NCBI GenBank assembly: GCA_025210335.1
Contig: JAOARY010000001.1
Location: 1 to 54,583 of the forward strand
DNA from: Peptostreptococcaceae bacterium
GTDB taxonomy: Bacteria > Bacillota > Clostridia > Peptostreptococcales > Peptostreptococcaceae
Length of the DNA: 54,583 nucleotides
Reading direction: 5' to 3'
Both the position numbers and the translations under genes were made by a program. A model generated the notes under the pieces. It ran no database searches. It worked only from the letters and a program-made list of their open reading frames with translations, and was not told the DNA's origin. Positions 1 through 7,797 of the stretch are shown here, piece by piece; within the stretch, counting starts at the first letter, position 1, and every line of letters starts with the position of its first letter.

Positions 1-328
1 ATTCATGGGTGGTGGTGGAGACCAACAAAAATTCACTGATGAAACTGGTCCAGAAATAGCTAGACAATTAAAAGAAGAAGGCGTAGACGCTGTAGTTTTA
101 ACAGCTGGCTGAGGTACTTGTCACCGTTCTGCCGTGATCGTGCAGAGAGCTATCGAGGAGGTATTCCTATTTCCTCGATAGCTCTCTGCACGATCGGCAG
201 AACGGTGACAAGTACCTCAGCCAGCTGTTAAAACTACAGCGTCTACGCCTTCTTCTTTTAATTGTCTAGCTATTTCTGGACCAGTTTCATCAGTGAATTT
301 TTGTTGGTCTCCACCACCACCCATGAAT
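1..328. repeat. Foldback inverted repeat duplicating the end of prdB
   Basis: Arm 1 (1-159) is the reverse complement of arm 2 (172-328), with a 12-base spacer (160-171). The arms match at every position compared except for a two-base indel: arm 1 has GT at 134-135 that arm 2 lacks. Arm 2 continues into the intact upstream prdB sequence; arm 1 stops at the window edge. A palindrome of this size with a short spacer is unstable in living cells, lies exactly at the sequence end and cuts a conserved gene just past its active site. A chimeric foldback read or an assembly-end error is the most likely explanation. Confidence 0.9.
126..147 (+). promoter_or_regulatory. SECIS-like hairpin after the prdB Sec codon (mirrored copy)
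   Basis: In the plus-strand copy the Sec codon is TGA at 110-112. CTGC (129-132) pairs with GCAG (142-145) around a nine-base loop containing GU, and flanking bases extend the stem weakly. The loop begins about 20 bases after the UGA, within the range for bacterial SECIS elements, which bind SelB just downstream of the codon. The true minus-strand copy lacks the two bases GT in this loop, which I attribute to sequence error. Confidence 0.6.
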
Positions 329-669
329 CCAAAGTGCTTAGGAGCAACTTCTTTAATGAATCCAGCTTCTGCTAGTTCTCTTAATCTGTCTATTGGGAAC
401 ATACAGTTTATATCTTTGTTAACATCTGCATTATCGTACCCACCATGTGATACCATCATATCACTTACTGGAGCATCTCCTGGTATTACTCTAAATGAGA
501 AATCTCCTGCAAGGTTAAATCTATCATCTGCTTTTAGATGTACACCAGCTGCTGTAGCTAATGCTATTTTCATATCTTTTAATTCTTTCGTAACCGGAGT
601 CCACACTGGTTGTGGTGTTATTGGTACGAATATTTCTGACTGTAATCCTTTTACTACCGTCATACTCAT
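172..669 (-). CDS. prdB: D-proline reductase selenocysteine subunit PrdB, 3' end lost in foldback
   Basis: PrdB is the selenocysteine-bearing subunit of D-proline reductase, which cleaves D-proline to 5-aminovalerate as a Stickland electron acceptor. From ATG 669 (GGAGG at 679-683) the frame gives 150 residues ending VVLTAG, then TGA at 217-219 followed by GTCHRSA. This is the family's selenocysteine site, so the TGA is read as Sec at residue 151. The start overlaps the upstream stop (TAATG). Beyond the Sec codon the minus-strand copy has lost two bases relative to the mirrored copy and the frame breaks, then the sequence folds back; about 90 C-terminal residues expected for the family are missing. 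The plus-strand copy keeps the correct frame (GTCHRSAVIVQRAIEEV). I read the gene as intact in the organism but damaged here by a sequence-end artefact. Confidence 0.93.
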
Positions 670-941
670 TACTCATTACCTCCTTCTTTTTCTCTTCTTG
701 CATTTTCTTCTATAATTTGCTTATATTTTTCATTAACATTTGGGCTTAAAACTTCTGGATAACTCATTAAAAATCCAACTTCCATTCCAAGTTTCAAATC
801 ATAATCACTAATTAACATTCTCTTAGGAACTTTTAATTGCCCTAATCTACCTTTTAAATCTATAGTAACACTGCCATCAGTGATTTTTATTAAAACGCCT
901 TCATACATTCTCTCTGTAGAAGCATACTTTAATCTATCCAT
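669..941 (-). CDS. Small conserved protein of the proline reductase operon
   Basis: A 90-residue protein between prdA and prdB. I chose ATG 941 because AGGGTG precedes it; a GTG at 950 in the same frame is also possible. It begins MDRLKYAST, is rich in beta-forming residues in the middle (ITDGSVTIDLKGRLGQLKVP) and ends in a charged helix. There are no cysteines and no membrane segment. A small protein at this position is usual in prd clusters, and I think it belongs to the family labelled CBO2463/CBO2479, but I am not certain of that name. Its stop overlaps the prdB start, so translation is probably coupled. A role in maturation or assembly of the reductase is inferred from position only. Confidence 0.8.
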   Translation of the reverse strand: MDRLKYASTERMYEGVLIKITDGSVTIDLKGRLGQLKVPKRMLISDYDLKLGMEVGFLMSYPEVLSPNVNEKYKQIIEENARREKEGGNE

Positions 942-956
942 TATAAACACCCTATC

Positions 957-2813
957 TTAGTTTTCTTCTTTTTCGTAAATAGTAGCTCTCTTCTTACTTT
1001 TTTCAAGAGTTTGTTCATTTTTAACTAACTCAACAGATCTTGAAGCAGCTTTTTCTATTAATTCAACATTGTTTAATTTAACATTGTTATTCCACTTTCT
1101 TTCTGGAGCTTTAACTTCTTCTCCAGCCATAACAGTCTTTAACATAGCTAATGCTCTTATAGCATCTTCTTCACAAAGAGTGTTGTTTGAAAGTATTTCA
1201 TTTTCTATACCTTGCTTAGATTTGTTGTTATCAATCATGTATTTCATGTATTGATTTCCAACAACTAATGCACCTTGAACAGCAGAGAAAGTACAACCTA
1301 CAACAGCAACTCCTCTTTTACCTATTTCTTCGTGGTGACTAGCAAAATCTATATGGTTGTTTCCGAAACCTTCAGTAGTTATTATAGCTCCATCAACATC
1401 CATAGCTTCTATAGTCATACCTAATCTCTTAGATACATAGAACTTTTCAGAGTTAACTTGTGGAGATCCTACAAATAAAACTCCTGCTAAATCTATTTCT
1501 TCATCATTCATAGCTTCTATTACTAGAGGCTCTCTGTAATAATGTCTTGAGTTTTCTTTAGAAGCAGGTCCTATACAAGTAAGTGCATGGATTCCTCCAT
1601 CTAAAACTTCAATTGGTGATAACATAACTGGAACATTTCCTAAATCAACATTTGGCTTAGCTCCTAAAGTTCCAACTGGCTCCATAGGAAGGATTAAGTT
1701 ATCATGCATTGCTCCTTGACCCATGATTTCTTTTACTATTACAACTTTTTTCTTTCCAGGTCTTCTCTTTTGAACTAATTCTTCAGTATTAACAACTAAA
1801 GATTCATCAGCATTCTTAAGAGCTTCTCTGATTTCTTGAGTTATAACATCTGTAGCCATATGAGCAGCTAAAGGTCCTGGTCTTTCCATGTTAGTTCCTT
1901 TTTTGATCATAACTTCAGTCTTTATGAAGATATCTCCAAAATCAGGAGCTCCAGGTCTTCCCCACATGATATTCTTGTCTAATTCACCTTCAGAAGAACC
2001 AAATTCACCTATTTGAACTTTATCTTCATCAGTTCCTGTAACCATTACTATAACACCGTCGATAACTCTTGTTATACCTGAACCTAATTCGCCTTCTTCT
2101 TTAACAGCGATTGGTTGAATATCCATTATAGTTTCACTATAAGTGTTATACTCATCTTTAGTTATTACATCTACTTTTAAATCTACTACTAAGTCTTGAG
2201 AAGCTATAGCATCTTTACAAGCATCTTTTCTTATATATAATGTAGTTCCTTCGATTTTAGTTTCATCAGCTAATTCAACTTTTTCTATATTGAAATGCTT
2301 CTTAACTAAAGTTCTTAAAACTTTTTCTTCTTTAACTTCTGCAACTGGTGCTACAGTTTCAACAGCATTTGCTTGAGCAACTGGTGCTACACCCATAGCT
2401 GATGCTACATTTAAAGGTATTTCTAAATCTATATTTCTACCTTCACCGATGTGTATTTTAACAACACCTGCATTTGAAGTAACTGGTGCTACAGCAGCAA
2501 CTGGTGCTACCATATCTTCCTTAACTTCTTCTACAGTTTCTTCTTTTGTTTCTTCTTTAGCATTTATTCCGTCTAAAACATCTGGAGTTAATGGTGTTAA
2601 AGCATCAACTGTTTTAGTTAATTTTGCACCAAGAACCTCACCTATTGTTAGTACATTTGATGGTATTTCTAATAATCCTGAATCTTCTAAATCTGCAAAT
2701 ATTGCTGGATCTTCAAGGTTTGAAGGCTCTATTACAGTTCCTGCTTCAAATCTACAACAACAAACTGCGTAGTCATTAGCATGAGCCTTAGCTGTTTCTA
2801 CAGTAATTGACAT
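957..2813 (-). CDS. prdA: D-proline reductase proprotein PrdA (pyruvoyl type)
   Basis: PrdA is the proprotein of the pyruvoyl-containing part of D-proline reductase. It is cleaved before a cysteine that becomes the N-terminal pyruvoyl group, which binds the proline amino group. The 618 residues include the cleavage context GGIHALTCIGPASKEN, with Thr412-Cys413 as the predicted scissile pair, giving chains of about 45 and 22 kDa as known for the family. Residues 85-165 are a low-complexity linker of Ala, Pro, Val and Glu. The N-terminus contains a CCC triplet (residues 18-20). ATG 2813 has AAGGAGG upstream. It lies 172 bases after prdC and immediately before the small gene and prdB, in one direction, consistent with one operon. 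Confidence 0.97.
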   Translation of the reverse strand: MSITVETAKAHANDYAVCCCRFEAGTVIEPSNLEDPAIFADLEDSGLLEIPSNVLTIGEVLGAKLTKTVDALTPLTPDVLDGINAKEETKEETVEEVKEDMVAPVAAVAPVTSNAGVVKIHIGEGRNIDLEIPLNVASAMGVAPVAQANAVETVAPVAEVKEEKVLRTLVKKHFNIEKVELADETKIEGTTLYIRKDACKDAIASQDLVVDLKVDVITKDEYNTYSETIMDIQPIAVKEEGELGSGITRVIDGVIVMVTGTDEDKVQIGEFGSSEGELDKNIMWGRPGAPDFGDIFIKTEVMIKKGTNMERPGPLAAHMATDVITQEIREALKNADESLVVNTEELVQKRRPGKKKVVIVKEIMGQGAMHDNLILPMEPVGTLGAKPNVDLGNVPVMLSPIEVLDGGIHALTCIGPASKENSRHYYREPLVIEAMNDEEIDLAGVLFVGSPQVNSEKFYVSKRLGMTIEAMDVDGAIITTEGFGNNHIDFASHHEEIGKRGVAVVGCTFSAVQGALVVGNQYMKYMIDNNKSKQGIENEILSNNTLCEEDAIRALAMLKTVMAGEEVKAPERKWNNNVKLNNVELIEKAASRSVELVKNEQTLEKSKKRATIYEKEEN

Positions 2814-2984
2814 TACTTTCCCTCCTTAAAATTTAAACTTTTATTTAGTATAATTTTTTAGATATCAAATTTATTTAAACTCTCTTTATAAGTTTCAAGA
2901 GTTTTTTTGCTTTATCTATAAAACCTTACAATATAAACTTTAAATGATAACATTTCAAACTTACTTTGTCAAGGATTTATTTAA

Positions 2985-4274
2985 TTAATTTTTCTTTCTT
3001 CTATATAGTCTATGACCACCTGCTCTAAGCGTATGATCTGTACTATGATAAACCGAAACTCCTACCCTAGGAGCTACTTGCATCACTGTGTTAGTTCAAT
3101 CCTCGCAAGTTCCAACTACTACAGCTTTTGCTCCTTCTTTTTTAAGGTATAATACTTTTTCAGCTTGTCCTGGGCACATTCCTGGAAGTTCACATCTATA
3201 TCTTCCTCTTCCATCATCAACCATTCTCTTACACATAGTCTCTGCTACAACTTTTCCGCCCATTCCTTCAACTATCTCAGTTAATCTTTCTTTGCCTGCT
3301 CCACATTCACAAATGATTATACCAAATTCTCTTTCATCATTTGGAAATGGCATAGATACTATTGCTCCACCTGTAGTTTTTGTTATTGGTGATTCTTCAC
3401 TTCCAGCCTTACCTGTAAAAGGTCCACCTAGAACAATTTCACCATGTGGTTTAATATATCCACCTGACATTTCTATATATTTTCCAACGCTAAGACCAAG
3501 AGGTACATCCATATATACCTTACCTTTCATAGCATCTTTAACTCTTCCTGCAATTGTTATATCTTTAGTTATAACAGGCTTTCTTTCTTCTATTGCTAAA
3601 ACTACATTTTTAAGAGTTTCAACATTAGAAACAACACATCCTGCTTCTAAAGGTAATTGTCCTGGTTTTAATTCAACTCCAACCAATTCTCTTATAACAA
3701 CTCTTTCATCTCCTGCTGGATACATATCTGGAAGGAATTTAACTTCTACTCCAGAAACATTCTTACATGCTTTACCTAATGCCATTATAGCTTTTTTATG
3801 TTTTGGTTTAACTGCTATATAACCTTTTTTAGCATTAGTTATTTCCATAACATATTTAACACCTTTAACAACAAGCTCAGGATTATTTTCCATAAGCTCT
3901 ACATTGTGAGCTAATAATGGTTCACATTCTGCTGCATTAGCAAGAACGTATCCACCTTTTAAATCTGCATTGAACTTAACATGCGCAGGGAATCCTGCTC
4001 CACCAGCACCAACAACACCAGCTTCTTTTATAGCTTCTAGATTTGAATCTGTATCTTTAATCTTTACAAACTCTTCTAATTGCTCTTCATGACATGCTAT
4101 TTCTATAGCTTCATCTGTTATGTTTGTTACTACACCATATACACTTGAATGTATATTAGCTCCAAGACCATCTGGAACTGCTATTAATTGTCCCTTTTTA
4201 ACTTCTTGATCTTTTTCAACACATGGTTTACAAGGTGCACCAATATGTTGTCTTAGAGGTAATACAACCTTCAT
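2985..4274 (-). CDS. prdC: Proline reductase-associated electron transfer selenoprotein PrdC
   Basis: PrdC is an RnfC-like protein proposed to feed electrons to proline reductase. The frame from ATG 4274 runs 392 residues to TGA at 3096-3098, then continues 36 codons in frame to TAA at 2985-2987. The joined protein has 429 residues and contains Cys390-Glu-Asp-Sec393, a CxxU redox pair. The continuation (TNTVMQVAPRVGVSVYHSTD and onward) keeps the composition of the gene, and a SECIS-like hairpin follows the UGA. The GVVGAGGAGFPAHVKF stretch is the RnfC-type nucleotide-binding segment, and GIIICECGAGKERL and ELPGMCPGQ add further cysteines. If the UGA is taken as a stop the protein is wrongly truncated. 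It is the first gene after the sigma-54 promoter. Confidence 0.95.
3058..3074 (-). promoter_or_regulatory. SECIS-like hairpin in prdC
   Basis: GCTCC (3074-3070) pairs with GGAGT (3062-3058), including one G-U pair, around the loop TAGGGTA. The loop starts about 26 bases downstream of the UGA at 3098-3096, the distance expected for a bacterial SECIS recognised by SelB, and it carries the usual G-U bases. The location inside the coding region is normal for bacteria. Confidence 0.65.
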
Positions 4275-4452
4275 TTTTCCACCTCCGAAACATTTTTGTT
4301 TGTTATATAACTTTCAATGTTTTATACAAATATATTGTATATAAAAACAAAAAAGTATTTAAACAAACTATATTATAAATAAAATATTTTCATCAAAACT
4401 TTTAAATATGTCTATTTGCATTAAAAAGTATTTTTCATATGCCATAGTATAG

Positions 4453-4470
4453 AGCATAGAGCGTGCCAAA
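4453..4470 (-). promoter_or_regulatory. Sigma-54 (-24/-12) promoter of the prd operon
   Basis: The minus strand reads TTGGCACGCTCTATGCT, close to the sigma-54 consensus TTGGCACG-N4-TTGC. The -24 GG is at 4467-4466 and the -12 GC at 4455-4454, exactly twelve bases apart. It is about 180 bases upstream of prdC, leaving a long untranslated leader. The neighbouring regulator PrdR carries the GAFTGA motif required for sigma-54 activation. Confidence 0.85.
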
Positions 4471-4584
4471 AATAAAACAAAGTATTTTTTTCGACAAAAG
4501 CATTGAAATTAGTCATTCATAATTATTATTTATAAATTTTATACAAGTCATAAAGCTTATCTATAGGTTTTTTTACATAAAAAA

Positions 4585-4713
4585 GCGTCAGTTTTTTAAA
4601 CATTTTTTTTCATATGTTTTTTAAAAAAATATTATAAGCTTAGTTTTTATAATGCTTTTATCCTATAAATTAAAAAAGCGTCAGTTTTTTAAACAATGTC
4701 AGTTTTTTGACAC
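4585..4713 (-). promoter_or_regulatory. Three repeated upstream elements, likely PrdR binding sites
   Basis: Two identical copies of GCGTCAGTTTTTTAAACA lie at 4585-4602 and 4678-4695, and a related copy TGTCAGTTTTTTGACAC lies at 4697-4713. The third is a palindrome with TGTCA and TGACA arms. The nearest copy is about 115 bases upstream of the sigma-54 promoter, typical enhancer placement for a bacterial enhancer-binding protein. All lie after the prdR terminator. Binding by PrdR is inferred. Confidence 0.65.
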
Positions 4714-4720
4714 TTTTGAT

Positions 4721-4768
4721 AAAAAAAATACAGAAGTGTTAGAATAATTGCTCCTACCACTCCTGTAT
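4721..4768 (-). terminator. Rho-independent terminator of prdR
   Basis: On the minus strand ATACAGGAGTG (4768-4758) pairs with CACTTCTGTAT (4738-4728), with one G-U pair, followed by a run of eight T. It separates prdR from the independently promoted prdC-prdA-prdB genes. Confidence 0.85.
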
Positions 4769-4869
4769 TTTGATACCCCAAAATGCTAATTTTAAATATT
4801 AAAATTAATTATATATAGTTATTAAAAATAAAATATTATTTATAAAATATTTTATTTTTAATTTTCATT

Positions 4870-6615
4870 TTATTTTAAATTATATAATTCCAATTTATAA
4901 TACAAAGTTCCTCTTGGAATATTTAATATCTTTGCAGCCTTTGTTTTATTATTATTAGTTTTTTGTAAAACTTCTTTTATAGTTTTTATTTCAATATCCT
5001 TAATAACTTCATTTAAATCGTATGTTTTAAATTCATTTATATTCTTTTTATTTTTACTATATTCAAATATATATCTAGGAATAACATCCGAAGTTATAAT
5101 ACTATCTTTTGATAGAACAATAAGATGCTCTATTGTATTTTTTAACTCTCTTATATTACCCTTCCACTTATAATTTTCAAGTATAGAAATAACCTCTTTA
5201 TCCATCTTTAATTTTTTCTTATTATTTGATTCTGATATAGTATCTAAAAAATAATCAATTAATAGCCTAATATCAAGACCTCTATCTCTAAGAGGCGGTA
5301 ATTCTATTTCTACAACATTCAATCTATAATATAGATCTTCTCTGAACTTTCCTGTTTCAATCATATTTGATAGGTTTTTATTGGTTGCAGAAATAATTCT
5401 TACATCAACCTTTATGCTTTTTTCTCCACCAACTCTTCTTACTTCTCTTTCTTGTAATACCCTAAGTAATTTAACTTGCATCGAAAGTGGCATATCTCCT
5501 ATTTCATCTAAAAAAACAGTTCCTTTATTAGCAAGTTCAAATATACCCATTTTACCTTTTTTACTTGCTCCAGTAAATGCACCTGCTTCATAACCAAATA
5601 ATTCACTTTCAAATAATTCCATAGGAATTGCACTACAGTTAACAGGTACAAAAAGACCTTTTCTTTCACTATTATCATGTATCGCTCGTGAAAAGACTTC
5701 TTTACCAGTTCCACTCTCTCCTGTTATAAGTATACTAGCTTGAGTTTTTGATACATGTTTTGCAATCTCCATTACCTTTATCATTTTATTACTCTTTCCA
5801 ACTATATTAGAAAAGGAATTATCGTTATATTCTTGATATCTTTTTTCTAACATTTCTACTCTTTTAGTTGCTTTTTCTAATTTTTCGGATAATTTTTTTA
5901 CTTCAGTTATATCTCTATCCGTTGATACTACTCCTAAAAATTGATTTTCCACAAATATAGGTAATGCACTTACAACAACATATGTATTATCTCTTGGTGT
6001 ATGATATTTATTTTCTATTGGCTTTTTATTATCCAATACTTCTTCGACTAATGATTCTGGAAAAAAATCTCTCATCTTTTTGCCTATTATCTCTTCAGCT
6101 TTAACATTATATAATTTTTCAGCATTTTTATTCCAAATCATTACATAACCAGAATCATCTATAACAGCAACAGCTTCATGAATACTATTTATTATTCTAT
6201 TTAGTTTTATACCAATCTCTTCTAGTTTCATATAAAAATAATTTCTAATTTCTCGTTCTCTTATTATACCTATTAATTCTCCATTTTTTATAACTGGAAG
6301 TCTACCTATATTCTTTTTTATCATTATATCTCTACAAGTTGATAAACTTTCATCTTCATCTATAGTTATAATATTTGTATTCATATAATTTTCTAAAGTT
6401 AAATTTTCATTATAACCATTTAATTTAATGGTTGATACATCCTTTAATGTTATTAGTCCTATTATCTTCTTATTTTCCCTAGTCACAAATATTTCTTGTA
6501 AATTTAATCTTAACATAAGCTCTATAGAGTCTTTTAGTATTTTATTTTTATTTAAAATCAAAAAAGTTTTTGACATAACATCTTTAGCTAAGGTTCTCTT
6601 TGTAAATGAAAGCAT
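4870..6615 (-). CDS. prdR: Proline-responsive sigma-54 activator PrdR
   Basis: A 581-residue bacterial enhancer-binding protein. Order: a CBS pair (about 10-125), a PAS domain (about 135-235, NSIHEAVAVIDDSGYVMIWN), a coiled linker, a AAA+ domain (about 270-500) and a Fis-type helix-turn-helix (about 540-581, NNKTKAAKILNIPRGTLYYK). Walker A is GESGTGKE, the sigma-54 contact loop is GAFTGA and Walker B is GTVFLDEIGD. In known prd loci PrdR activates proline reductase genes in response to proline. Its position next to prdC, the sigma-54 promoter and the repeated upstream elements support that name. CBS domains often bind adenine nucleotides and PAS domains small ligands or redox cofactors; which signal acts here cannot be read from sequence. 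Confidence 0.92.
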   Translation of the reverse strand: MLSFTKRTLAKDVMSKTFLILNKNKILKDSIELMLRLNLQEIFVTRENKKIIGLITLKDVSTIKLNGYNENLTLENYMNTNIITIDEDESLSTCRDIMIKKNIGRLPVIKNGELIGIIREREIRNYFYMKLEEIGIKLNRIINSIHEAVAVIDDSGYVMIWNKNAEKLYNVKAEEIIGKKMRDFFPESLVEEVLDNKKPIENKYHTPRDNTYVVVSALPIFVENQFLGVVSTDRDITEVKKLSEKLEKATKRVEMLEKRYQEYNDNSFSNIVGKSNKMIKVMEIAKHVSKTQASILITGESGTGKEVFSRAIHDNSERKGLFVPVNCSAIPMELFESELFGYEAGAFTGASKKGKMGIFELANKGTVFLDEIGDMPLSMQVKLLRVLQEREVRRVGGEKSIKVDVRIISATNKNLSNMIETGKFREDLYYRLNVVEIELPPLRDRGLDIRLLIDYFLDTISESNNKKKLKMDKEVISILENYKWKGNIRELKNTIEHLIVLSKDSIITSDVIPRYIFEYSKNKKNINEFKTYDLNEVIKDIEIKTIKEVLQKTNNNKTKAAKILNIPRGTLYYKLELYNLK

Positions 6616-6799
6616 AATACACCCCTTTCAAATTTAAAATCTATATTAAATAAATTCTTTTAAATCTAAGATAAATTTTGTTTATATTTCTTATCTTTTT
6701 ATATTATAATAATATAGAGTTATTATAACAATGTTTAACTTGGCTTTTTATTATTTTACTAATATAATAGTAGTATAATTTAAATTGGAGGATGATTAT

Positions 6800-7336
6800 A
6801 TGTTTGAAAAATCATCACAAGAATTAGCAGTAAACAAATTACTAATTCTTTATATTTTAAATAAAATGGAAATACCTCTTACTAATACCCAAATCACACA
6901 AATAATATTAGAAAATGAGGTTATGAATTATTTTGCACTTCAACAGTTTATTATAGAACTTCTTAACAAAAAGCTTATTGAAAGCTACGATGATAAAGAA
7001 CAAAATAAAGTTTTTTATCAGATTAATCAAAATGGGATCAAAGCATTAGAATTATTTCATACAAGAATCCCAAATGATATAAGAGATAAATTTGATTCAT
7101 ATTTACAATCTAGTAAAGAAGCGATTCTAAAGGATATGCAAATAAAAGCTAATTATCTTAAAGTAAAAGAAAATGAGTTTATTGTAAGCCTTAAAGTAAT
7201 CGAAAATCAAACCCCTCTTATAAATATTGATTTAAATGTAACATCAAAAGCACAAGCAAAATATATATGTGATAATTGGAAAGAAAATTCATCTACATTA
7301 TATGGAGATATTTTAAATATTCTTATCAAAGAATAA
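6800..7336 (+). CDS. DUF4364 family winged-helix protein
   Basis: A 178-residue protein starting at ATG 6800 behind GGAGG at 6787-6791; an upstream TTG in frame falls on the ribosome site itself and is unlikely. The N-terminal 85 residues resemble a winged helix-turn-helix (NKLLILYILNKMEIPLTNTQITQ, then FALQQFIIELLNKKLI and a turn). The rest is mixed alpha-beta with no catalytic motif. This matches DUF4364, a small regulator-like family of clostridia whose targets are unknown. It is divergent from prdR, with 184 bases between the two starts, and is followed by its own terminator. Confidence 0.85.
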   Translation: MFEKSSQELAVNKLLILYILNKMEIPLTNTQITQIILENEVMNYFALQQFIIELLNKKLIESYDDKEQNKVFYQINQNGIKALELFHTRIPNDIRDKFDSYLQSSKEAILKDMQIKANYLKVKENEFIVSLKVIENQTPLINIDLNVTSKAQAKYICDNWKENSSTLYGDILNILIKE

Positions 7337-7343
7337 TATTTTT

Positions 7344-7377
7344 AAAGTTATGTGTATGCATAACTTTATTTTTTTAT
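7344..7377 (+). terminator. Terminator after the DUF4364 gene
   Basis: AAAGTTATG and CATAACTTT form a perfect nine-base stem around TGTATG, followed by a T-rich tail. Confidence 0.85.
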
Positions 7378-7471
7378 TCTTAATGATAATTATTTCTATA
7401 AAAATAACTTAGTTGACTTAAATTTATTCTTATACTATCATAGGGTATATAATATATTAGGAGGTATATCT

Positions 7472-7732
7472 ATGTACGTATTTAAAACTACAGGTGTTTG
7501 TGCTAAAGAAATCGTATTTGATGTTAAAGAAAATAAAATACAAGATGTTAATTTCAAAGGGGGATGTCCAGGAAATCTTCTAGGTATTTCTCAACTAGTT
7601 AAAGGAATGGATATTGATCATGTTATTGAAAGATTTGAAGGAACTCTTTGTGGAAATAAACAAACTTCATGTCCTGATCAATTTGCTAAGGCTTTAAAAA
7701 AATTAAAAGAAAAATCGGTTGAATCTGCATAA
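7472..7732 (+). CDS. TSCPD domain protein (TIGR03905 type)
   Basis: An 86-residue protein, ATG 7472 after AGGAGG. It is essentially one TSCPD domain, the cysteine-containing module also found at the C-terminus of class II ribonucleotide reductases. Conserved features are Cys10 in TTGVCAKEI, the GGCPGNLLG loop, and CGNKQTSCPDQFAKAL, which gives the domain its name. The stand-alone version is common in clostridia and may bind a metal or act with a reductase; its function is not established. It is a single gene between two terminators. Confidence 0.88.
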   Translation: MYVFKTTGVCAKEIVFDVKENKIQDVNFKGGCPGNLLGISQLVKGMDIDHVIERFEGTLCGNKQTSCPDQFAKALKKLKEKSVESA

Positions 7733-7750
7733 AAATTTTCAATTTATAAA

Positions 7751-7788
7751 GTAGAGTAAGATTAATCAATCTTTTACTCTACTTTTTT
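7751..7788 (+). terminator. Terminator between the TSCPD gene and folC
   Basis: GTAGAGTAAGATT pairs with AATCTTTTACTCTAC and is followed by six T on the plus strand. It lies between convergent genes and may also help end folC transcripts, though the minus-strand T run is weaker. Confidence 0.85.
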
Positions 7789-7797
7789 ATAATATTT

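Noticed and set aside
129..198. Foldback hairpin as a natural terminator after prdB
   Set aside because: The arms lie inside conserved coding sequence, no T run follows, and the length points to an artefact.
217..219. TGA as the true end of prdB
   Set aside because: The conserved GTCHRSA sequence and a SECIS-like hairpin follow; this is the known selenocysteine position of the family.
293..715. Open frame of 140 codons on the plus strand
   Set aside because: It is the antisense of prdB, has no ribosome site and resembles no protein; the AT-rich sequence opens frames opposite real genes.
3096..3098. TGA as the true end of prdC or a nonsense mutation
   Set aside because: The frame continues for 36 codons with a CxxU pair and a hairpin, matching a selenoprotein.
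3088..3822. Open frame of 244 codons on the plus strand opposite prdC
   Set aside because: It is wholly antisense to the well-supported prdC, rich in Ser, Pro and Leu as complement translations often are, and lacks a ribosome site.
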